Positions 7,562 to 16,500 of a stretch of DNA of 64,000 bases are shown here, piece after piece (position 1 is the first letter of the stretch; every line of letters starts with the position of its first letter). A program made the translations under genes and the position numbers. The DNA is from Candidatus Gastranaerophilales bacterium (GTDB taxonomy: Bacteria; Cyanobacteriota; Vampirovibrionia; Gastranaerophilales; Gastranaerophilaceae), in contig CALUQE010000002.1 of assembly GCA_944322845.1 (NCBI GenBank), positions 1-64,000 on the forward strand, in the 5' to 3' direction. The notes beneath the pieces are model-generated. The model saw nothing but the letters and a program-made list of their open reading frames with translations, was not told where the DNA came from and made no database searches.

Positions 7562-7567
7562 CAATTT

Positions 7568-8851
7568 ATGATTGATAGATATTCAAGAGAAGAAATTAAG
7601 AGAATTTGGGATTTAGAGACTAAGTTCAACTATTATTTAAAGGTAGAACTGGCAGTATGTGATGCGTATGCAAAGCAGGGGCTTATACCGCAAGAATCTT
7701 TAAATGAAATAAAGCAGCAAGCTTCTTTTTCAGTTGAGCGTATAGATGAGATTGAAAAAGAAGTAAAGCATGATGTTATTGCATTTCTTACTGCAGTTAA
7801 TGAATCTGTCGGGAAGGAAAATGCAAAATATATCCATATGGGCTTAACAAGCTCTGATGTTATTGATACCGCTTTTGCTCTCCAGATAGTTGACAGTTCA
7901 AAGATTATAATGAAAGAACTGGATGGCTTAATTCAAGTTGTAAAAGAAAAAGCTTTTAAATACAAAAATACTGTTTGCATCGGGCGCTCTCACGGGGTGC
8001 ACGCTGAGGTTATGACTTTCGGCTTTAAGCTTTTGAACTGGCTTGACGGTTTAGAAAGGGCAAGAGAAAGCTTTAAATCAGCTCTTGAAGAAATTTCTGT
8101 AGGACAAATTTCAGGTCCTGTAGGAACTTATAGCAATGTTCCGACCGAAATAGAGAAAATAACATGTGAGGAACTTGGCTTAAAACCTGCAAAGATTTCA
8201 ACGCAAATTATATCAAGAGACAGGCATGCAAAGTTTATGTCAGCACTTGCGGTTATAGCTGCTCTAATCGAACAATTTGCGACAGAAATACGACATTTGC
8301 AAAAAACAGAGGTAAGAGAAGTAGAAGAAGGTTTCGGGGCAAATCAAAAAGGATCTTCAGCTATGCCGCATAAGAAAAATCCTGTTTTGTGCGAGAATCT
8401 TTGCGGGCTTGCAAGAGTCGTGCGTTCAAATATGATAGCTGCATTTGAAAACATTAATCTCTGGCATGAAAGAGATATTTCTCATAGTTCAGCTGAGAGA
8501 ATTATCTTTCCGGATTCTTTAATATTGGTAGATTTTATGCTTCACCGCTTTAAAGGTGTAATGGAAAACCTTGTAGTGCATGAAGATAATATGTTAAAGA
8601 ATACAAAATTATACGGCGGAGTTGTATTTTCACAGAAAGTTTTGCTGAAGCTTGTTGAAGAAAAAGGTTATTCAAGAGAAGAGGCCTACCGAATTGTCCA
8701 GAAACATGCATTAAATGCTCTGAATGGCGGAAATTTTAGAGAAGGGTTAAAATCTGAAAATATATTAAGTGATAATGAACTTGAAGAATGTTTTGATCTA
8801 AAGGATTATTTGAAGAATATTGATACTGTTTTTGCCAGATGGGAAGGATAG
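7568..8851 (+). CDS. purB: Adenylosuccinate lyase
   Basis: 427 residues from the ATG at 7568 (MIDRYSREEIKRIWDLETKF), the expected N-terminus and length. An upstream in-frame start at 7466 would run through the preceding gene and its terminator and is rejected. Visible are GLTSSDVIDTA, the catalytic-region GRSHGVHAE, and the fumarase/lyase signature GSSAMPHKKNP. The enzyme releases fumarate in two steps of purine synthesis (SAICAR to AICAR, adenylosuccinate to AMP). The gene stands alone with its own leaderless-type promoter. Confidence 0.96.
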   Translation: MIDRYSREEIKRIWDLETKFNYYLKVELAVCDAYAKQGLIPQESLNEIKQQASFSVERIDEIEKEVKHDVIAFLTAVNESVGKENAKYIHMGLTSSDVIDTAFALQIVDSSKIIMKELDGLIQVVKEKAFKYKNTVCIGRSHGVHAEVMTFGFKLLNWLDGLERARESFKSALEEISVGQISGPVGTYSNVPTEIEKITCEELGLKPAKISTQIISRDRHAKFMSALAVIAALIEQFATEIRHLQKTEVREVEEGFGANQKGSSAMPHKKNPVLCENLCGLARVVRSNMIAAFENINLWHERDISHSSAERIIFPDSLILVDFMLHRFKGVMENLVVHEDNMLKNTKLYGGVVFSQKVLLKLVEEKGYSREEAYRIVQKHALNALNGGNFREGLKSENILSDNELEECFDLKDYLKNIDTVFARWEG

Positions 8852-8878
8852 TGCATTTACTAAGTTTATCAATCTCCC

Positions 8879-8902
8879 AAAAAAAAGAGTCTGAACGACT
8901 CT
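8879..8902 (-). terminator. Terminator read on the minus strand
   Basis: On the minus strand: AGAGTC, loop GTTCA, GACTCT, then eight T residues (8886-8879). In the plus direction the stem is followed by TAAAAACTT, a much weaker tail. It therefore looks oriented for minus-strand transcription although the only nearby gene, purB, is on the plus strand. Confidence 0.7.
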
Positions 8903-8957
8903 AAAAACTTTAATGTGTGAAGTGTAGTATATATGTGTATGTGTAATATGAAGCTAT
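8879..8957 (-). ncRNA. Possible small RNA, about 80 nt
   Basis: A promoter-like element shared with three small genes elsewhere in the window (8964-8984, minus orientation) is followed about 80 bases later by a minus-strand terminator. No ORF of note lies between them. The predicted RNA would be AT-rich with a CA-rich middle (ACACATACACAT) and a 3' terminator hairpin. The ends are guesses; only the motif and the terminator are seen. Confidence 0.35.
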
Positions 8958-8963
8958 TAATAT

Positions 8964-8984
8964 CCTTATATATATTAAGTATTT
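8964..8984 (-). promoter_or_regulatory. Shared AT-rich element, copy A
   Basis: On the minus strand this reads AAATACTTAATATATATAAGG. It matches copy D (61287-61310) over TACTTAATATATATAAG and copies B and C near 30000 over AAATACTTWATATATA. It lies upstream of the possible small RNA, whereas the other three copies precede small protein genes. Confidence 0.5.
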
Positions 8985-9086
8985 TTAAGTTAAATAATTG
9001 ATATAAAAACAGTAAAATTTAACATTTCTTAATATTGTTTGACTATATCTCTTTTCTTATTAATTAAACATTAGTGAGGTTAACTG

Positions 9087-9464
9087 ATGTTTATAACAGA
9101 TTTATTTAAATTAAGCCATAAGTGTTTACACGAGCATGTTACTCCGGATAGAGAGTGCGGTTACTGCCCTGATTGCGGGAAATTTATTAAAAATGAGTGG
9201 TATATCACACGTTGTGCCTGCTGCGGAGTAAAGCTTAAGTCTATGATAAAACACGGTGAGATAGTACCCCAGCACAGATATTGTGCTAATTGCGGCAGTG
9301 AAGAATTTGTTGTAGAGAAACTTGAGCAAATTAATTTTATAGATATTAATTTTGCAGTTCTTGTTAAACAGGTTATTGAAGATTCTTCAGCAATATGTTC
9401 TACGACACGCTGCTGGCAAGAAAAAACAGACGCGCAACCCAAATTGCTAGTACAATATTTGTAA
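9087..9464 (+). CDS. Zinc-ribbon-like protein of unknown function
   Basis: 125 residues. Cys pairs are at 24/27/30, 43/45/46 and 66/69 (ECGYCPDCG, RCACCG, YCANCGSEEF), with further His/Cys near the N-terminus. This suggests one or two rubredoxin-like zinc ribbons in residues 13-75 and a different C-terminal tail. No known family was recognised. A GTGAGG Shine-Dalgarno precedes the ATG. Its last 65 bases overlap the 3' end of spmB on the opposite strand. Confidence 0.65.
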   Translation: MFITDLFKLSHKCLHEHVTPDRECGYCPDCGKFIKNEWYITRCACCGVKLKSMIKHGEIVPQHRYCANCGSEEFVVEKLEQINFIDINFAVLVKQVIEDSSAICSTTRCWQEKTDAQPKLLVQYL

Positions 9465-9924
9465 TATCCGCAATTATTCCGGTCAAAAGAGCATATCTGT
9501 ATTTCTTTATTCCGACTGAACCAAAATAAACTGCCAGAACGTAAAATGTAGTTTCAGAGCTGCCGACCATTATTGCTGCAAGTTTTGCAATATATGAGTC
9601 GGGGCCGAATTCTTTTACTATATCTGAAAACAGCCCCAGGGCTGCCGAACCGGATAGCGGACGTGTAATCATTACAGGAATTATATCAGGCGGGACAATA
9701 CTGCCTGCAAAACCTTTTAAAAACTCCAGTATTCCGGAAGCTCTAAACATTGAGACTGCAACAATAATTGCCACTAGATAAGGAATAATTGAAATTGATA
9801 CTTTGAATCCGTCTTTTGCACCTTCAATAAATTCTTCATAAACAGGAACTTTCTTTATAAGAGCAAAAGAAAGTATAAAAAGAATCATAAGAGGCAATAT
9901 GTAAAGGGAAATTTTTTCAATCAT
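9400..9924 (-). CDS. spmB: SpmB-like nucleoside-recognition (gate) domain membrane protein
   Basis: 174 residues with about five hydrophobic helices. It has the SpmB-type features EFIEGAKDGFKVSISIIPYLVAI, RPLSGSAALG and GSSETTFYVLAVYFGSVGIKK. In Bacillus, spmA and spmB are needed for spore core dehydration, but homologues occur in many non-sporulating bacteria, where their cargo is not known. The start overlaps the end of spmA by 8 bases. The 3' end overlaps the zinc-ribbon gene by 65 bases. Confidence 0.85.
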   Translation of the reverse strand: MIEKISLYILPLMILFILSFALIKKVPVYEEFIEGAKDGFKVSISIIPYLVAIIVAVSMFRASGILEFLKGFAGSIVPPDIIPVMITRPLSGSAALGLFSDIVKEFGPDSYIAKLAAIMVGSSETTFYVLAVYFGSVGIKKYRYALLTGIIADITNIVLAIWVARLFFLASSVS

Positions 9925-10501
9925 ATTTCCTCCATATTTTTTGAAGAATTAATGCGGTTATTATTGCAACTACAAAAGATATTGTTGTAACGATAAGTGT
10001 CGGAAGGATAATATCAGTAGGATTCTTTGCGCCAAAACCGACAAGTATTGCTATTACAGTTGCAGGAATAATTTGAAAACCGGCAGTATTCATGCCGAGA
10101 AACATACACATTGCATCTGTAGCCTTGTCTTTTTGAGGGTTTTCTTCCTGCAATTCTTTCATAACTTTGAGACCGATAGGAGTTGCTGCGTTAGTCAACC
10201 CGAGAGCATTTGCCGTTACGCTCATTGTTATGTCTCCGATTGCAGGGCTGTCTTTTTTGACATCTTTAAACAAGAAGCGCATAACGGGATATAACAGTTG
10301 AGAAATTTTTTGTACAAGACCGCTCTTTTCTGCAATACGCATTATTCCGAGCCAGAAAGCCATAATACCTATCAAAGATAAAGAAACTTCTACAGCTGTA
10401 TTGCATGCTCCGAGCATGGAGTTAACAACTTTATCAAGTGTGTGATTACAAATCCCTGCAATTATCGATACCGAAATAAGAATAAAAAATATATAATTCA
10501 T
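9917..10501 (-). CDS. spmA: SpmA-like nucleoside-recognition (gate) domain membrane protein
   Basis: 194 residues with multiple hydrophobic segments. Characteristic stretches are AVEVSLSLIGIMAFWLGIM, TANALGLTNAATPIGLKVMKEL and MCMFLGMNTAGFQIIPATVIA, as in SpmA. It forms a two-gene operon with spmB. The promoter is leaderless-type (GTGACA-17-TAAGAT-6-ATG) and shares its -35 region with the divergent giant coiled-coil gene. No other sporulation gene is visible in the window. Confidence 0.87.
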   Translation of the reverse strand: MNYIFFILISVSIIAGICNHTLDKVVNSMLGACNTAVEVSLSLIGIMAFWLGIMRIAEKSGLVQKISQLLYPVMRFLFKDVKKDSPAIGDITMSVTANALGLTNAATPIGLKVMKELQEENPQKDKATDAMCMFLGMNTAGFQIIPATVIAILVGFGAKNPTDIILPTLIVTTISFVVAIITALILQKIWRKYD

Positions 10502-10507
10502 ACATTA

Positions 10508-10536
10508 ATCTTAGAAAAAAAATTGGTATTTGTCAC
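10508..10536 (-). promoter_or_regulatory. Promoter of spmA-spmB (leaderless type)
   Basis: On the minus strand: GTGACA (10531-10536, 5 of 6 to consensus), 17 bases, TAAGAT (10508-10513), then six bases to the ATG at 10501. Confidence 0.65.
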
Positions 10537-10558
10537 TATTTTTATATTAGTATATAAT
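10530..10558 (+). promoter_or_regulatory. Promoter of the giant coiled-coil gene
   Basis: TTGTCA (10530-10535), 17 bases, TATAAT (10553-10558). The start codon lies 36 bases downstream without a strong Shine-Dalgarno. Its -35 overlaps the -35 of the opposing spmA promoter by five bases. Confidence 0.7.
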
Positions 10559-10594
10559 AAGTTATGAATGTAGAATGTGGGATAGAGTAACTAT

Positions 10595-13500
10595 ATGGCA
10601 GATATAAATAATTTTACGGAGATTGCAGAGAACTTTGATACTATTAAAACCTTGTTAAATTCTATAAGAGCGCAGGGTATACTTAATACATCCGATGTAG
10701 ATAAACTTTTAGCCGGTATTAATTCTAAGCTGGAAAAGTTGAATACTGAAGAAGATATTGATTTAATCAAGATTTTTCTTTCCGAATTAAAACAAAATTT
10801 GGACGAGCGTCATAGTGTATTGCTTTCAAAGTTTGGTGCTATAGAATCTTTATTTTCTAATCTGCTGAAAAACAGCTCTGAAACCTTAAAATCAAGTGAG
10901 GTGAAAGAACTTTTTGATATAGTGGCAACAAATCTATCCGTATTTTCACGTGAAGTTGTGTCTCAAAAGGAAACATTGTCGGATATTACATTGCGTCTGG
11001 ATGCAATGCGTTCTGATGATTCACAGAAGAAAGAAATTGTTAAGAACATTTCTTTCTTAAAAAACGACCTTGAAAGACTGACAAATGGATTTGATTCTAT
11101 TGTTCTGAGCTTAAACGAAAACTTTAAAACTGTTATTAAGTCTATATCAAGCATTGATCCATCAGAAGTAATAAATAATTTTGGCAAAGAGCTTGAGGAT
11201 ATTACAAATTCTTCGAATACAATATTATCAGCTATTCAAATGCTTGATAAGAAAAGCGTTCAAATAGAAGAGACTATAAAGGGTCTGGCAACTCAAGATG
11301 ATCTGGTCAGTGCAAAAAAATGGATTAGTGATTTGGCTACTCAAGACCAGTTGTTAGCACAGTCAATTGATAACCTTGCTGATAAGTATTATAAAATTGA
11401 TAATCTTGCAGAAAAAATTGATGCTTCGGTTGATATTCTTGCCGGTTTAAAAACTATAATTTCTGACAGAGATGAACAAAGTGCAGCTGCTGTTATTGAC
11501 AGGTTGAATCAACTGGAAGAGGTTGTTAAAAATGTGTCTTCAGAAAGAGAGTTTGAAGAATTCAAACAGTCTTTGGAATTGACTTTGAATAATATTTATA
11601 CAGCTTCTTCTGCTTTGCAGTCATCACTTAATGATTCAAAAGATGAGTTGCAAAAAATCAATGATTCAATACGTGCATTAGATATAAATGTTAATTTTAA
11701 AAGTTTGTCTGCTGATTTAACAAAATCAGAACAGGGTATAAAAGAGCACGTGAGTGTAGAAACCGGTAAAATTATCCAACTGGTGGATGTTAATGCAACC
11801 AGAACATTAAATGAATTATCCGGAAATGCAGAAAATCTGGCAGAAAGACTTTCTGAGGCACAAAGCTTAATAACAGGGCTTTGTGAGAAAAGTTTTTCAG
11901 AACTGGAAGAAAATATTACTGGTTTAAAAAGCATTGTTTCACAGATTGATGAAAATAACGTTTCTGCAAATAATGCAATTTTTTCAAATATTACAGACAG
12001 GCTTGCTTTATTTGAGAGCAGCTTGAAAAATTCTCTTGAAAAGCAAGAAGATTATGTTGCGAATTCTTCAAGTCAATTGCTGGAACAAATTAACAATATA
12101 AAAGATTTATCGGGAGTTCTTGATTATAAACTGGATTCTTCTGTAATTGAAATAAATAATTCAAAGACGGAATTTGCGGAACTTAAAAAATCTATAGACA
12201 GTGTTTTAGCTTTGGATTTTGTTACAAAGGTTAATGACCTTAAGGTTGATTTATATGCTTCCAAGCAGGATTTAGTAACATTGTTTGAGTCTACTTCAAG
12301 TGAGTTCTCTGAAAAATTCTCTAATGATTTGTTTAGCAAGTATGAACTTTTAATCAGCAAGCTTGATATTGTAGAAGAAGAAATTAAGCAGGCTCAAACG
12401 GATAGTTTAACAACTATAAAGGGACTTTTGGATAATATCTCTTCTGCTATAGTAGACGTTTTGTCATACGTTAGTTCTGCTAAAGAAATAAGCACCGATG
12501 CTATAGAGACTAAATTAGACAATATTGCAAGGGCGGTAAGTGATAACAGTCTGAGTTATATAGAAAATGTCAAGGATACAGTTGATATTGTAAGAGTTCA
12601 GGTTGAAAATAATATAAAAAGTTTGCAGGAAGATACATATAAACAATTGCAGGCAATCAATACTTCGATTGATACTTCCAGTGATGTTATACGTGAAGAC
12701 ATAAAATCTTCTTATAACAAGCTGCTTGAGGTGCAGGCAAAATTTGATGAAATTAAAGACGCTTTAAAAATAAACAATAATACCTTAACAGAAAATATAG
12801 GTGGTGTACTCCAGACAGCTTCAACATTAAGAGATGATTTTGACGGAAAACTAACTTCTTTAAAGAATGCTATACTGGATAAAGTTTCAGATTTTCAGAA
12901 AGAGTTTACCTGCGAAAATGCAGATAAGATAAGTGAAATTAAATTTGCATCAGAGACTCTGCACTCTAAGCAATTGCAAAATTCTCAGGATATAAAGGAA
13001 GAATTGCGCGGTGAAATTACGCGTATTACTGGAACTTTGAAACTTAGTATTGAAGAGCTGGCAGAACAACTAGCCGGAACTTCTGCAAAAGTTGATAATG
13101 TAAACCATGATATAGTAAATCTTGTAAAGAACGACTTTGGTTCTCAGGTCGAAAACTCTGTAGAGAATGTAAATACAAGTCTTAAGGAATTTTCACAGGG
13201 AATTGGCGAAAAGTTTGATGATGCTGTTGCTAAAATTACGGAATTGGATAGTACAGTTAGCAGTCTTTCTAATACTACAACTACCGCTTTGACATCAACG
13301 CTTGCCAAAATATTAGATAATTTTGTTTCATTAAAAGCTTTGATGGGCAATTTTAATGATAAAACGGCCGATGATTTGCAAAAAGCTGCTGAAACTATAA
13401 TAAGTGATTTTGCAAAGTTAAGAGATAGGATTGAAACTGTAGATTCGACTATTGACGAAGATTTAACAAGGCAGATGTCTATAATAGAATCTAATTTTGA

Positions 13501-16500
13501 GTTTTTAAATAAAAACTTAGCTGATTTCTTTGCTCAATCAAATGAAACAATAAATGATACTATTAATACAGGATTGATAAACGTTTCTGAATCTTTAAGG
13601 GTTACTGTTGTAAAAGGCCTTGAACAGTATAAAAATCAAATAGATTCAATATTTAACAGCATTTCTGATAAGAATAATGAACATCTTAATTTAATGGATG
13701 CAAAAGCTCAGGAATTAAATGATATTTTATTGCAGACTATGAATGAGCAGAATACAAAATCTGCGGAAATTCTGGCTGAAATTACAGAAAATTTAAAAAA
13801 TATATTAACTGAAAATATTGAATTAGCGTCTGCCGATTATAATACTTTAAAAGAAAACCTGGATAATTTTGCGAAGTATATGGAAACTCAAAATTCTTCC
13901 GTTGCTGAGAATTTGAAATTAAAATTGAGCGATATCGCAAAATTGGTTGATTCCGGCATAAATATGCAGACTCAGGAGATAACTAAAAAGTTTAATGAAT
14001 TAACTCTTGAAGTTTCAGAAATTGCAGGAGCTGCTGCCGGTTTGAATAATGAGATAACTGGTAGAGTAAGTAAGATTTCAGATGAAATTAATACGTTAAA
14101 ATCCGGTTTATCTGCAGTTATTACTGATAATTCAAATGTGGTTGTAAATAAACTAGAAAATATTTCAGAGGAACTATCAAATGAGTGCAGTAAACTGCTA
14201 ACCTCTCTCGTTAATGCTGCTACAGAAGCAAAAGACGGGTTGAATGAAAAAATATGTCATGAAATCAAAAATTCTTCTGAAATTCTAACGACAGGGCTGC
14301 TTGAAATAAAAGAGCAGCTAGAGAATGTTTCAGATGTACAGCAAAATAATCTTGTTGCTCAGGTTTGTTCAATCATTAATGAAATCAAGAACTTTGGTAA
14401 AGATACAGATGAAAAAGTTTCACAGATTAAGCAAACCCTTTCAGCCGATATCTCGGAAGAAATGAAAAACTTGCAGGAAAAGATAAATTCACTATTTGAA
14501 GAGCATTCTTTGAATTTGGTTACGCAATATAACAATACTAATTCAAAATATATGGAAGAGCTGAATTTAAAGGCTCTGGAGTTCAAAACATCTTTTGAAA
14601 GCTTAAATGACAGATTGGATAAAGATGAAATCTCAAGGATGAATGTTTTCCAATCTCAATTAAAAGAATTGAGCAATTCATTCAATGTTTTAATAAACGA
14701 AGCCAAGAATGTAACAAAAACAGAGGTTTCTTCTATTTCTGAAACTCTTATTAAGAGCAGCAAAGAAGCAATGTATGATGTTGAACAATCAATTGATGAT
14801 AAAGTAAACTCTATACTGGCTGCAAGTGCTGATATTGCGGCCGGCGAGTTACAGACAATGGAAACATTTGCAAATAAAATTCTGGAACAGGTTAGCATTG
14901 CTCAGGAAAGAACAGATACCTGCAAGGATTTTGTTACAAATTTTGTAAAAAGTGAACTGGAGGTTATATCTGACAGTATCGAAAAAGAAACAGATGTTCT
15001 TGTCAAAGATTTGATGGAACAAGTCGCAGGGTTAAAGGATTTTCAGCGTGATGAGCTGCTAAAATTGACTACTCAGCTTGAAGGTATAATCGAGGATAGA
15101 ATTTATAGCAATATAAATGAGCTTAAGTCATATATAGATATAAAATCCGATACTTCGGTTTTGAATGGCAAGCTGGACAGCATCGGTGCTGAATTAAGCC
15201 GTACAGCTGAAGACATGCTTGCGGCATCAAATAAACTCTTGACGGCAAGTGTATTTGATAAAACAATTGCGGATATGAAATCGGCAAATAGTATTCTTAT
15301 TTCTTCAATGGCCGAGAATTTAAACTCTCAGATTCAGACATTTGTACAATCTAATTTGATAAAAGATATTGACGATAAGTTTAATTTGTTTGATAAGAAA
15401 TTTGTTGATACAGTTGTTGATAAGTATGAGGAGATAAAATTAATATCTTCACAATACAACAATGCATTTGACAATATTCAGGCTGATGTAAAAGAGCTAT
15501 TGTCTAAATTTACAGAATCAAAAGAAGAAATTTATAAAACTCTTCTTTCTGTTGTAAACGGTATAAGCGGTGAAGTCGATGAATTGAATTTAAGTTTTGC
15601 GGATTTGAAAGCACAAATATTGAATAAATCTTTTGATGACGCTTTTCAGACATCAATGAGCAGTCAGATATCTGGAATACAGGAGCTGGTAACTGAACAG
15701 TTAGGTTATATAGAAGATATTAGTGAACTGTGCTGCAGTAATCTGCCGGAGTTAACAGAGTTGAATGCTCTGGTTAAATACAATATTGTACAGTCATTAA
15801 AGGACTTAAATACAAAACTTGAAGAAAAGGATGTTGCTGTAGAAAAAGAATTGGCATCTTTAAAAACGGATGTTATAACTCAGTTCTTGAATATCTTTAA
15901 CCAGATTTCATTTGTGGCTGAGCAAGAAGAAATATTGGATTTTATTCAGGAAAAGCATTCTGAATTAATTACCGTATTAAGTCATATTGTAACAACTGTA
16001 GATGATGTTGGTGCCGTAAAAGACAGTGTTGCATTAATAGAAACGAAAGTAGGCACATTGCAGGATGATATAGATTTAATTAACGAAAAAATTACTTCTA
16101 TAATATCATCAGACGATGATATTGATTATGTATACAGCCTGCAGGATCTGGAATCTGATATTGCAAAGTTAAGACTTGCTTTAAATGAATTAAAAGAAAA
16201 CAATAATTCAAAAGAGCTGGAAGAGTTAATTACTTCTACTAACAATATATATTCACTTGTGGATTCTTTAAAAAGCGAATTTCCTAAATTTGATGCTGAA
16301 GAGTTTAAAAAAGATTTTGAAGCGTTGAATGAAGATATTGTAAGTATTAGTACACGAACTAATAAGCTTATACTGGCGTCCGATGAATCATATAAGACTT
16401 TGCAGGAAAATCTTCAGGACTTTAAGCTTGTAATAAATGATTTAGATGAAAGAACCCGCAATTTTGCTCATGAAGCAGGTATTGACAGAATTGATAATAA

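Noticed and set aside
7466..7567. Earlier in-frame start for purB
   Set aside because: It would run through the 3' end of the preceding gene and its terminator, and the extension has no purB homology. The conserved N-terminus starts at 7568 behind a close -10.
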